DNA of 64,000 nucleotides from Flavobacterium sp. CF108 (GTDB taxonomy: Bacteria > Bacteroidota > Bacteroidia > Flavobacteriales > Flavobacteriaceae): positions 186,001-250,000 of the forward strand of contig NZ_FQWW01000006.1 of NCBI RefSeq assembly GCF_900129795.1, read 5' to 3'. Shown in pieces: positions 1 to 7,368 of the stretch (the stretch's first letter is position 1; the number at the start of each line of letters is the position of its first letter). The notes under the pieces are model-generated. The model was not told the DNA's origin and made no database searches. It saw only the letters and a program-made list of their open reading frames with translations. Both the position numbers and the translations under genes were made by a program.

Positions 1-61
1 CTTGAGATAAGGCGGTAATTGAGAAACAAAATATAAAAATAAGCTGTATTATTGATTTCAT
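1..61 (-). CDS. N-terminus of a secreted protein (partial, runs off the left edge)
   Basis: Reading leftward from an ATG at 61-59, the frame stays open to the window edge and encodes MKSIIQLIFIFCFSITALSQ. A lysine, then a hydrophobic stretch, then Ala-Leu-Ser-Gln is a typical Bacteroidota Sec signal peptide with cleavage near Ala/Ser. It starts about 43 bp after the stop of the GG-leader precursor on the same strand, so it may belong to the same operon. Small secreted or outer-membrane proteins (for example GLPGLI-type or TonB-linked) are common beside such precursors, but only 20 residues are visible and the family cannot be named. Confidence 0.55.
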   Translation of the reverse strand, partial: MKSIIQLIFIFCFSITALSQ

Positions 62-103
62 TAATGTAACATTATTTAATTGCCTGGATAACTTAAAAAC
101 AAA

Positions 104-253
104 TTATCCTCTTATCGTTGGTGAAGTAATTGGTGGATCTTCATCTGCCAGCGAAGCTCCGCCGCCTACGATAACTTTTTTGTTTTTAATTTCTGCAATT
201 CTAAATTTTTCCAAAGAAAGTTTTTTTTCTTCAATTCTGTTTACTTTTTTCAT
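104..253 (-). CDS. RiPP precursor peptide with double-glycine leader, Bacteroidota class I lanthipeptide type (49 aa)
   Basis: A 49-residue frame from ATG at 253-251 to TAA at 106-104. The leader begins MKKVNRIEEKKLSLEKFRIA and ends in VIVGGG, the pattern of Bacteroidota natural-product precursors (the 'GG-Bacteroidales' / class I lanthipeptide group). The predicted core after the glycines is ASLADEDPPITSPTIRG. It has two Ser and two Thr that a LanB enzyme could dehydrate but no Cys, so ordinary lanthionine rings cannot form. It lies downstream of a split LanB dehydratase and a regulator gene on the same strand and has its own promoter-like element at 288-295. Cleavage after GGG would need a C39-type protease, which is not in the window. 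I am confident it is a precursor; the final modification is unknown. Confidence 0.8.
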   Translation of the reverse strand: MKKVNRIEEKKLSLEKFRIAEIKNKKVIVGGGASLADEDPPITSPTIRG

Positions 254-287
254 TTGATTTGTATTTGTAGTTGATACTAGTTTGATA

Positions 288-319
288 CAAATGTATATTG
301 ATGAAGTAATTTAAAATAA
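288..319 (-). promoter_or_regulatory. Promoter of the GG-leader precursor: perfect -7 element, weak -33
   Basis: On the minus strand positions 295-288 read TACATTTG, a full match to the Bacteroidota -7 consensus TAnnTTTG. A start site near 281 would give a leader of about 28 nt. Where the -33 TTTG should lie (319-316) the strand reads TTAT, so the -33 is poor. A weak -33 with a palindrome just upstream (329-348) suggests dependence on an activator. Confidence 0.5.
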
Positions 320-328
320 TAGTACTTG

Positions 329-348
329 TCTACATTTATAAATGTAGA
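329..348. promoter_or_regulatory. Perfect 20-bp palindrome with ATTTATAAAT core, putative operator
   Basis: Two flanks, TCTAC and GTAGA, surround ATTTATAAAT (334-343), making a perfect 20-bp palindrome between the regulator gene and the precursor gene. The core is centred at 338.5, which is 43.5 bp upstream of the first base of the -7 element at 295. The same 10-mer sits at exactly the same distance from the -7 elements of the promoters at 5516 and 10090. No T-run follows on the transcribed strand, so a terminator is unlikely. Confidence 0.55.
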
Positions 349-380
349 TGATTTAGGTTGTTAATCATTGATAATCAGAA

Positions 381-2087
381 CTATGCGGATAATTTATTTT
401 TTGTTTCTTCTATTTTTTTAATGAAATATGAAGGTTGTAGTCCTGTCTTTGTGTAAAATGCTTTTGCAAAAGATTCCGAATTACTAAAGCCAACCTCTTC
501 TGAAATAGCTTTTATAGTATATCTCCTAAATTTTTTATCTTTTTTCAATCTTGAAATAGCATAATCAATACGCATATCATTAATGTATTGACTAAAGTTT
601 TTCTCTTTGTAAAAATTGATAATTTTAGATAAATAGCTGCTATTACTGGCAAATTCTCTGGCAAGATCTGTCTGTTTCAAGTTTAGTCTTAAATATCCTT
701 TCTTATTTTCAAATTCTGACAGCTTTTTTAATATGTCTTTTATCATTTCAATAGGCAGGTCAATTGTTTTTTCTTCCTGATTGTTTTTTATTTGAATAAT
801 TTGTTCTTCATTGTTTGAATTTTCCAGTAAAGGAGCCTGCATTAATTCATTAAAACGTTGTTCAAAGAGTTTATTTTTGTTTTTTACTTTTATTAGGTAA
901 TAAATAGAAAATACAAGTCCTAACATTAATAAAATAGAAATAATAGTGTGAAAAATATTTTCATTTTTAATCTCTTTAATTAAGTTTTCTTTCTCAATTA
1001 AAAGATTTGGTGTGTCATAATTTTTACTTATTTTATTTGAAAGTATTACATTATTTGCTTTAAAATAGCTCTCAATCTCTATCAGCCTGTTTAAATAATA
1101 TAATTGTTTTTTATCATTATTAGTAATCTTTGAAATTTCTATTAAACGGATGTAATTGTCTTTTATATCACAAGAGTATTGTTTTGTTTTAACTAAAATG
1201 GAATCGACTTTTTCATAATAAAGCATTGCTTTATCAATGTTTTTTTCGCTTTTAAAGATATTCTCTCCTTTATAATAATAACAAATAGCTAAGTTTGAAG
1301 TATCATCAGTTTTCTTAATTAAGCTTATAGCTTTTTCCAGATAAGTTTTACTTTGATTAAAATCATTTTTAAGATTCAAACATATCCCTTTATACATTAT
1401 ATAGTATGGGTAATATGGATTAGTAACCGGAAGTGTTTTTAATTCATTATTTATATAATTCAATGCAACATCCTCTTTATTTAATCTTATATAAATATCT
1501 GCAAGGACCCATTTAATAAAAATAACGTCGATTTTTTTATTTGGCTTGTCCTTAAAATAATTTAAGTTCTCGACAAATAAGGGCAAAGCTTCTTCTGGCC
1601 TTCCTAATTCAATTTTAATTAACCCAATATATCTTTTAATTATTAAATTCTGCTCAAAATTGCCTCTCTCCTGAGACAGCTTTTCAGCAATCAATATATA
1701 TTTTAATGCTTGGTTTAAATTAAGGTTGATTTGAAAGTAATTAGCTTTCAATACATAAGCTTTTGCCGGATAAATAAAATCAGACTTACCTTTTGTCAAT
1801 GAAATAATAGAATCTGCATATTTTAATTGAATCGCTTTCCCTCTGTGAGTTAAAGCTTTATAATACATAGCGTCTGCAATCCTGAAAACATCATTGACTT
1901 GCCGGGCTTTTTTATAATAAATATCAATATAAGCTGTTTTTTGATTTAAGTCTGACGCTGAATTTTCTATTTTTTCATCTAACTCTTTGAAACTTAATTC
2001 TTTTAAGTTTATGTTCTTTAAGTTATTCTGTTGTGAGAAAATCACTCCATTAATAGCAAGCAATAAGATTAAAGTAATTTTTTTCAT
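381..2087 (-). CDS. TPR-containing, membrane-anchored AraC-family transcriptional regulator
   Basis: A 568-residue protein. Residues 1-18 (MKKITLILLLAINGVIFS) look like a signal peptide. Residues about 30-370 are helical, repetitive and TPR-like, one hydrophobic segment lies near 376-398 (FHTIISILLMLGLVFSIYYL), and residues about 465-560 form an AraC/HTH_18 DNA-binding domain with two helix-turn-helix units (AREFASNSSYLSKIIN and IKAISEEVGFSNSESFAKAF). This layout is common in flavobacteria: a periplasmic TPR sensor joined to a cytoplasmic AraC domain. The start overlaps the stop of the upstream dehydratase half by 4 bp (ATGA), so the genes are co-transcribed and probably translationally coupled. 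A role in controlling the neighbouring RiPP genes is likely by position; the signal sensed is unknown. Confidence 0.85.
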   Translation of the reverse strand: MKKITLILLLAINGVIFSQQNNLKNINLKELSFKELDEKIENSASDLNQKTAYIDIYYKKARQVNDVFRIADAMYYKALTHRGKAIQLKYADSIISLTKGKSDFIYPAKAYVLKANYFQINLNLNQALKYILIAEKLSQERGNFEQNLIIKRYIGLIKIELGRPEEALPLFVENLNYFKDKPNKKIDVIFIKWVLADIYIRLNKEDVALNYINNELKTLPVTNPYYPYYIMYKGICLNLKNDFNQSKTYLEKAISLIKKTDDTSNLAICYYYKGENIFKSEKNIDKAMLYYEKVDSILVKTKQYSCDIKDNYIRLIEISKITNNDKKQLYYLNRLIEIESYFKANNVILSNKISKNYDTPNLLIEKENLIKEIKNENIFHTIISILLMLGLVFSIYYLIKVKNKNKLFEQRFNELMQAPLLENSNNEEQIIQIKNNQEEKTIDLPIEMIKDILKKLSEFENKKGYLRLNLKQTDLAREFASNSSYLSKIINFYKEKNFSQYINDMRIDYAISRLKKDKKFRRYTIKAISEEVGFSNSESFAKAFYTKTGLQPSYFIKKIEETKNKLSA

Positions 2088-2959
2088 TTTTTTTTATGTA
2101 TAACATATTTGTAATATCGGCTCATAAAATCATAACATAACAATTCATATTCTTTTTGTTTCGATCTGAATGTTCTATTAATATTCATATGAATAAAAGA
2201 AGTAATTAAATCTAAAGAATTGATATTTGGATTTTTATGACTTTTACTCAGAATTGTTTTTATAGTTTTTATTTCTTCGTTATTAATTTTTATTATTTCA
2301 GTAAGTCCATCTAAATATTCCGGGTCTTGTTCATTGTCAAGAAATGACAAAATATCTGGTTTGTATTTTAAATACACCCGGGATAAATTGTTTGTATTTT
2401 CTTTTTTTACATTATGTTCGGTTTTAAATTTCATAGACACATGCTGTACAAACTCCAGACAAGTTTCTATTGGTATTTCAAAATATTTCAGCAGGTCTTT
2501 AATCATTTGCAGTGAACTAAAAATCCTGGCTATTTCATCATATTCAGGTGTTGTACAACTAATTAATTCAACTACTTTTTTACTATTGTGATAAAATAAT
2601 TTTTCTGCTTCAACAATTGTATTTCCGCCGTATCTTTCTAATTCTCTTTTGTAATTAGCCAGAAAAAAATCATTAACAACCTGATCTTTAATTAATTTAG
2701 ATAAATGCTCGTTTATAAATTTTATTACTTCCTGAAATGCATCCAGATTAGTTAGATGAAAACGTATTCTAAGATGATTATTAGGATCTTTATATCTTAT
2801 AAAAAACCATTCATCAATAAGTTTTTTTTCAAATAGTTCATCTGCAATTATTAAAATTTCATTAACTAAAATTCGGTCTGCTGAGTAACTGCCACAATAA
2901 ATTTTATAATAGACCCATTCTTCACCAATGATAAAAAATCTTTTTGTTTTAAAATCCAT
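2084..2959 (-). CDS. Thiopeptide-type / SpaB_C elimination-domain protein (C-terminal half of a split LanB)
   Basis: A 291-residue protein opening with EEWVYYKIYCGSYSADRILV and containing DEWFFIRYKDPNNHLRIRFH, the hallmark of the 'thiopeptide-type bacteriocin biosynthesis' domain (Lant_dehydr_C, SpaB_C). In full-length LanB proteins this domain removes glutamate from glutamylated Ser/Thr to give dehydroalanine or dehydrobutyrine. Its length fits the detached domain seen in thiopeptide and other split-LanB systems. It overlaps the upstream glutamylation-domain gene by 11 bp and the downstream regulator by 4 bp, a tight operon. Cytoplasmic, no membrane segment. It should act with the 2949-5258 product on the precursor at 104-253. 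Confidence 0.85.
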   Translation of the reverse strand: MDFKTKRFFIIGEEWVYYKIYCGSYSADRILVNEILIIADELFEKKLIDEWFFIRYKDPNNHLRIRFHLTNLDAFQEVIKFINEHLSKLIKDQVVNDFFLANYKRELERYGGNTIVEAEKLFYHNSKKVVELISCTTPEYDEIARIFSSLQMIKDLLKYFEIPIETCLEFVQHVSMKFKTEHNVKKENTNNLSRVYLKYKPDILSFLDNEQDPEYLDGLTEIIKINNEEIKTIKTILSKSHKNPNINSLDLITSFIHMNINRTFRSKQKEYELLCYDFMSRYYKYVIHKKK

Positions 2960-5258
2960 GTTTTTCCCATTTCAAGCTTACTATAAATTCGTTTGCATAA
3001 TAATCATCTTTACTTTTAACTATTCTATCTGATGGAAATAAATATTCTTCTAATATAAATTTTGTTCGATTTTTAATAACTGATAAAAGCATTTCAACAC
3101 AAGTCGAATTTTGTGTATTTATAATTAAAGTATTATCTCCATCTACCAGTGAAATATATTGTGGCAGTGATTTAGATATTGCTGAAGAAATATCTGCAAT
3201 TAAACTAAAAATATTTTTCTCATAAATTTTATATTTTGAGCTTAAATTCCTGAAAAAAACAGGATTCTTCTCATGGCTGAAAATCCATTTGGCTTTTGAA
3301 ATAATACAATTTCCAATAGTTACCCTTGGGAAATAATTAAATAATTTTTCTAAATTATCTGTTTTAATTCCTATCCCGGATTTGCAATTTTCAAATTGCA
3401 TATCACATAAAAACTGGTAAATAGGTAAAGCCTTGTATGAAAAATTATGGGCATTGGTTAATTTTGGAATAATCTCTTTTCCATGTTTTTTACTCCATAA
3501 AATTAAACGGCCGGATTTTATTTTTAATAGAATATCTGTAATATGGATTTGTTTAGCTGAATCTAAATTTGACTGTCCCAAATAAGGAATTTCATAAGAT
3601 CTGAAAGTCGGTCTTCTTAGCACATTTCCGGTTCTTGATTCTGGCAGATGAACAATTTCTGCAATAATTGCATTGGCATTACTATCTGATTCATGTTTTG
3701 TAATTTCACTTGCAAAAGCGTTTATAAAATCATTACCATAACAAAATCTTGCAAATAAATTTGCAGCACTAGATCCTCCTATGTTTTGAATTACAATCCA
3801 TTCTTTTTCGTCTTCTTTAACAATTTCAAAAAGGCAGGAAAATGTATTGGGCAGATTTTGATTAGAAAAATCAATATTTTTAAAATCAATAAAATTTAAT
3901 TCAATACTTTTTTCATTATCAATTATTGCTTTCTCAAATTTATAGTGAATTATTTTTTCTACTGGGCCTAAAATAGTTTTATCATCAATATTCCCTTCCT
4001 GTTTTAATCCTAAACCATCTAATATAGGTGACACATCAAAATTTCCATTGTCAGATCCGTACCCAATTCCGGTTTCAAAATCTAACGCCGTTACTAATGG
4101 TATAGATTCGCCATCATAACGTTTTATAAATTCGGTTTTAAAATTCTCTAAAAATGTTTTTTTAGGTATTGAAGAAATTTTATTTAAAAGCTTTATGGCA
4201 TTTAATAAATCACCTTTATATTTTCCGTCTAATTGGAGTTCATTCGAATTAAGAAATAAATCTGTTTGAAACAGATATTTTTCATTAAACAAAAGGTTTT
4301 TATCTTTTATGATTTGAACAATCTTTTCATAAGATGATATGGATTTTGTTTGCGCTTCATCAATCTGTGATAGTTTTTTTGACAAAATTTTCAGATCCGG
4401 AAGTAAGCCGCTTTTGATAGTTTTATTTTCAGATAACTGTTTTTCTTTTTCTGCTGTTGAATTAAGTTTTTTGTTTTGTTCCAGCGAATCACTTAAATTA
4501 AGTAACTTATTTAAAAAATCATCTCCGGTAAGTGTCAGTTCCAATTCTGAAACTAGAATTTGATTACTTATTAATTCGTCTATAAAGTCGATTGCCTCAG
4601 TCTCAGTTATTTCATCTGATTTTAAAAAATGAGTTAATTCAATTTTAGAAATTCCTAAAACTGATTTTTCTAGTATAAAATCTAAATACTCATTTCGTTT
4701 TACTGCTTCAAGAGAGTAATTACGGCTGTCTTGGTTTAATATATATTGAACATATCTATAATAATCACCTAATTTGTATAAAGTGCTATTTGGATAATAA
4801 AGCAAATTATTTTGGATCAGTAAATTGTTTTGTAGTTCGTTCCCTAAATTAGCAATGAATTGCATATCAAAACGGGTCTTTCTATAAAAGGACCCTGCAT
4901 TTTCAATATTCATTTTTGTTTCAGTACCAAATTTTCCAGAACCACACGCTGAGAAAAGTCCAAAGGGAGTACATCTCGTTGACATCCGGACAAAATACTT
5001 TAATAACGAAATTTTGATTTTTTGACCTTTATCTGTGGGATAATTTTCGGATGAAATCCATTTTTGTACTTCTTTATATAGTTCTGGCGATGCTACAAAT
5101 AGAGATTCCTTAATTTGATTATCATTTAACAATTCCTTTATTACCCTTTCTTCAATTACAAATCCATTTGTAAGATTTTTATAGAAACTAATTGGGTGAA
5201 TAGGAATTCGGGCAATAAAGGATGGAAAAAAACTATAATCTATTTCTGATTTAAGCAT
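2949..5258 (-). CDS. Lantibiotic dehydratase, N-terminal (tRNA-Glu-dependent glutamylation) domain protein
   Basis: A 769-residue protein with the conserved block RMSTRCTPFGLFSACGSGKF at residues 91-110, the R-x-x-x-R-x-TPFGLF signature of Lant_dehydr_N. The family uses glutamyl-tRNA to glutamylate Ser/Thr side chains of a precursor peptide. Full LanB proteins such as NisB are about 990 residues; this one lacks the elimination domain, which is supplied by the next gene (11-bp overlap). The start ATG at 5258-5256 lies about 25 bp downstream of a near-perfect promoter (5284-5313). No LanC cyclase is in the window, so lanthionine formation is not supported here. First gene of the minus-strand RiPP operon. 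Confidence 0.88.
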   Translation of the reverse strand: MLKSEIDYSFFPSFIARIPIHPISFYKNLTNGFVIEERVIKELLNDNQIKESLFVASPELYKEVQKWISSENYPTDKGQKIKISLLKYFVRMSTRCTPFGLFSACGSGKFGTETKMNIENAGSFYRKTRFDMQFIANLGNELQNNLLIQNNLLYYPNSTLYKLGDYYRYVQYILNQDSRNYSLEAVKRNEYLDFILEKSVLGISKIELTHFLKSDEITETEAIDFIDELISNQILVSELELTLTGDDFLNKLLNLSDSLEQNKKLNSTAEKEKQLSENKTIKSGLLPDLKILSKKLSQIDEAQTKSISSYEKIVQIIKDKNLLFNEKYLFQTDLFLNSNELQLDGKYKGDLLNAIKLLNKISSIPKKTFLENFKTEFIKRYDGESIPLVTALDFETGIGYGSDNGNFDVSPILDGLGLKQEGNIDDKTILGPVEKIIHYKFEKAIIDNEKSIELNFIDFKNIDFSNQNLPNTFSCLFEIVKEDEKEWIVIQNIGGSSAANLFARFCYGNDFINAFASEITKHESDSNANAIIAEIVHLPESRTGNVLRRPTFRSYEIPYLGQSNLDSAKQIHITDILLKIKSGRLILWSKKHGKEIIPKLTNAHNFSYKALPIYQFLCDMQFENCKSGIGIKTDNLEKLFNYFPRVTIGNCIISKAKWIFSHEKNPVFFRNLSSKYKIYEKNIFSLIADISSAISKSLPQYISLVDGDNTLIINTQNSTCVEMLLSVIKNRTKFILEEYLFPSDRIVKSKDDYYANEFIVSLKWEKHGF

Positions 5259-5283
5259 ACATTTTACTATAAGAATCGGATTT

Positions 5284-5313
5284 CAAAAATAAAGTATTTT
5301 ATCAATTAATCAA
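5284..5313 (-). promoter_or_regulatory. Promoter of the split-LanB operon (TTG-N19-TATTTTTG)
   Basis: On the minus strand TTG at 5313-5311 is followed after exactly 19 nt by TATTTTTG at 5291-5284, matching the Bacteroidota -33/-7 consensus. The expected start site is near 5277, about 19 nt before the ATG. Unlike the three other promoters noted in the window, it has no ATTTATAAAT box, so it may be constitutive. Confidence 0.65.
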
Positions 5314-5446
5314 TGATTATAAGAATATAATTACTATTTCTTTAAACAATATTTATCTCATTATGATAATTTATGATTGAAAACAAAAAAAAGTTGAAGT
5401 TGTCAAGCATAGTCGCAGAAAGGCTGCACAATGGGGTGATCAGGCA

Positions 5447-5477
5447 ATTTATAAATATCGATTCGATATTTATAAAT
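5447..5477. promoter_or_regulatory. 31-bp palindromic operator upstream of the radical SAM operon
   Basis: Two copies of ATTTATAAAT (5447-5456 and 5468-5477) flank ATCGA-T-TCGAT, giving 15-bp perfect arms around one central base at 5462. The two 10-mers are 21 bp apart centre to centre, about two helical turns. The centre lies 30 bp upstream of the -33 element at 5492 and the proximal box lies 43.5 bp upstream of the -7 element. The same layout recurs at 10018-10054. No T-run follows, and its place upstream of a promoter argues for a protein-binding site. Confidence 0.65.
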
Positions 5478-5491
5478 CTGGCTTACTAGTT

Positions 5492-5523
5492 TTTGTTTTG
5501 TTTGCTGCCATCCTCTAGTTTTA
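5492..5523 (+). promoter_or_regulatory. Promoter of the radical SAM RiPP operon (TTTG-N20-TAGTTTTA)
   Basis: TTTG at 5492-5495, then 20 nt, then TAGTTTTA at 5516-5523, a 7/8 match to TAnnTTTG. Transcription from about 5529 would leave a 5' leader of about 200 nt before the ATG at 5730. Spacing and position relative to the palindrome are the same as at 10066-10097. Confidence 0.55.
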
Positions 5524-5610
5524 CTACAGAAAAATAATCCATAAATAGAGTTTGCAGTTTACAAATTGCTTAGAAGACGCTAAAAAATCCAAACAATTTT
5601 TAAATAAAGA

Positions 5611-5645
5611 TTTAATTATAATTATGAATTGCTTTTATAATTAAA
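5611..5645 (+). repeat. Inverted repeat in the 5' leader of the radical SAM gene
   Basis: TTTAATTATAA (5611-5621) and TTATAATTAAA (5635-5645) are perfect 11-bp inverted arms with a 13-nt spacer, inside the predicted 5' leader. It could be an RNA stem-loop or another binding site. It is wholly A/T in an AT-rich region, so chance occurrence is possible. Apart from the palindrome and the two promoters, I see nothing else in the 471-bp divergent region 5259-5729. Confidence 0.35.
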
Positions 5646-5729
5646 TGCAAATCTGTGAATCATCTCTGCTGTTTTTTTTAACCTGAATATTGGATGGGAA
5701 TACCATGAAAGATCAAAAAATATTTAAAA

Positions 5730-7082
5730 ATGAAATATAAGTTATCAGATTATTTAGTTTTTTCCCAGCCTATTATATCAAATAAATACGTTTTAGTTTA
5801 CTCTACTATTTCAACCACTATGATATTAATTCAACAGGATTTGTATCATATCTTAATTAATAACTTCTTCGATAAGATCGACAATACTTCATTAAATGAA
5901 TTATTAAAAAATAAAATACTGATTTCGAGCAGCTTTAATGAGTTAGATTTTATAATTCAGGAAAATAAAGAAGCCATTAAAAACGATGACTTACTTTATC
6001 AGGTTATTTCTCCATCAGCAAATTGCCAATTAGGCTGCGGATATTGCGGTCAGGTACATACAAAGAAAAAATTGACCGATAATTTGAACAAAAAAATTAT
6101 TGAAAGAATTTCAAATAATTTAAAAATCAAAAAATATAAAAAGTTAGGTATTTCCTGGTTTGGTGCCGAGCCATTAATGGGTTTGCTAAACATAAAGAAA
6201 TTATCTGTGGAGTTAATGGAGTTAGCCTCAAAAAATAATTGCGGGTATTCGGCTAAAATGATAACCAACGGATTAAGCCTAAAAAAGGATGTTTTTTTTG
6301 ATTTGGCAGTAAATTATAAGATTGAAAATTTTGAAATTACGCTGGACGGTACAGAAGAATATCATGATGCAAGAAGACATACCAAATTAAAAGATAAAAC
6401 ATTTGCTTTGATTTTTAAAAATTTAAAAGATATAGTAAATGATCCAAGATTTGATCCATTAAATTGCGCTGTAAGAATTCGATGTAATGTAGATGAATTA
6501 AATTATAAAAGTGCCTTTGATTTAATCGAACTGCTTGATCAAGAAAGGATTCTGGAAAAAATATCATTTTATACCGCACCCATACATTCCTGGGGCAATG
6601 ATGCTCATTTAAATTCATTGTCACATCAAAATTATTCCAAGTTTCAAATAAATGAATATTTACTGTTAATGAAAAAACAGCATTCTTTTGCAATACTGCC
6701 AGGTAAGAAAACCAATATAGTATGCACCAGTCTGCACGAAAATGCTGAAGTATTTGATGCAGATGGTAATGTATATAACTGTACAGAAATCTCTCAGGTA
6801 GATGTTTATAAAGATATGCATGCATTTAAGTTAGGTAAACTAAATGATGAGTCATATGTTAATACAGAAAGATCATTTTCTTCATGGAACGATGATATTT
6901 TAAATGGAGAAGTTCCGTGTACAACATGCAGAATATTACCTATTTGCGGCGGCGCCTGTCCTAAATTATGGAAAGAAGGGATATCGCCATGTCCTGCTAT
7001 TAAGTATAATATTGAAGACAGGTTATTGTTAGAATTTAGTAAAAGAAAAGAAGAGTATTTACAACTCAAAAATATTGTTTAG
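5730..7082 (+). CDS. Radical SAM/SPASM peptide maturase
   Basis: A 450-residue protein. Residues 1-80 resemble the small N-terminal recognition region of RiPP radical SAM enzymes. The radical SAM cluster motif Cx3Cx2C is C99-QLG-C103-GY-C106. The C-terminal SPASM region has CxxCx5Cx3C at C397, C400, C406 and C410 (CTTCRILPICGGAC), plus C351, ligands for auxiliary Fe-S clusters. Enzymes of this class install thioether, C-C or epimer modifications on short peptides. The natural substrate is the 49-residue peptide encoded 63 bp downstream, which has Cys-Cys in its core, so a Cys-based crosslink is plausible but unproven. An upstream ATG at 5704 hits a stop quickly, which supports the start at 5730. 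Confidence 0.9.
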   Translation: MKYKLSDYLVFSQPIISNKYVLVYSTISTTMILIQQDLYHILINNFFDKIDNTSLNELLKNKILISSSFNELDFIIQENKEAIKNDDLLYQVISPSANCQLGCGYCGQVHTKKKLTDNLNKKIIERISNNLKIKKYKKLGISWFGAEPLMGLLNIKKLSVELMELASKNNCGYSAKMITNGLSLKKDVFFDLAVNYKIENFEITLDGTEEYHDARRHTKLKDKTFALIFKNLKDIVNDPRFDPLNCAVRIRCNVDELNYKSAFDLIELLDQERILEKISFYTAPIHSWGNDAHLNSLSHQNYSKFQINEYLLLMKKQHSFAILPGKKTNIVCTSLHENAEVFDADGNVYNCTEISQVDVYKDMHAFKLGKLNDESYVNTERSFSSWNDDILNGEVPCTTCRILPICGGACPKLWKEGISPCPAIKYNIEDRLLLEFSKRKEEYLQLKNIV

Positions 7083-7093
7083 GCCAAACAATA
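7073..7093 (+). repeat. Perfect stem-loop spanning the stop codon of the radical SAM gene
   Basis: TATTGTTT (7073-7080) and AAACAATA (7086-7093) form an 8-bp perfect stem with loop AGGCC; the TAG stop lies at 7080-7082. No T-run follows, so it is not a classic terminator. It may mark an RNA-processing or stability point between the maturase and precursor sections of the transcript. Confidence 0.45.
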
Positions 7094-7145
7094 GGGGGAA
7101 GTCGAAAAACCTAAATAGAGTAGGCATACATTTAAATCAAAAAAC

Positions 7146-7295
7146 ATGAATGATTTAGAAGATTTAAAAAAAGAGCTGGAAGTAATCGAACTGGAAGAAA
7201 GACTTGAAATGGTTCAGTTAATTGCTGCAGATGCTGCAGATGGACCACAAAGTCCAAATGGAAATTCTAGCTGTTGTTTTGGTTCAGGCAACTAG
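7146..7295 (+). CDS. RiPP precursor peptide with Cys-Cys core (49 aa)
   Basis: A 49-residue frame from ATG at 7146 to TAG at 7293-7295. The N-terminal part (MNDLEDLKKELEVIELEERL) is acidic, helical and leader-like. The C-terminal part is rich in Gly, Ser, Asn and Pro and ends NGNSSCCFGSGN. It lies between a radical SAM/SPASM maturase and an acyltransferase-like gene, with a hairpin before it and a terminator just after it, a layout typical of a highly expressed precursor. I do not recognise a named precursor family; it lacks the GGG of the peptide at 104-253 and is not evidently of the nitrile-hydratase-leader type. The two adjacent Cys and two Ser before them are the obvious modification sites. 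Confidence 0.75.
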   Translation: MNDLEDLKKELEVIELEERLEMVQLIAADAADGPQSPNGNSSCCFGSGN

Positions 7296-7304
7296 TAATT
7301 AATC

Positions 7305-7350
7305 TAGACACCTAAGAAACTTAATTGTTTCATAGGTGTTTAGTTTTTTA
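7305..7350 (+). terminator. Strong intrinsic terminator / attenuator after the Cys-Cys precursor
   Basis: Arms 7308-7320 (ACACCTAAGAAAC) and 7327-7339 (GTTTCATAGGTGT) pair over 13 positions with one mismatch around a TTAATT loop, and the stem extends by a few wobble or A-T pairs. It is followed by TTTAGTTTTTT. Partial read-through would give much more precursor mRNA than mRNA for the two downstream genes. Confidence 0.75.
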
Positions 7351-7368
7351 AATAAAATTAAATGATAT

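Noticed and set aside
6415..6825. 136-codon open frame on the minus strand
   Set aside because: It lies wholly opposite the radical SAM gene, whose motifs are intact; no domain sense in the translation.
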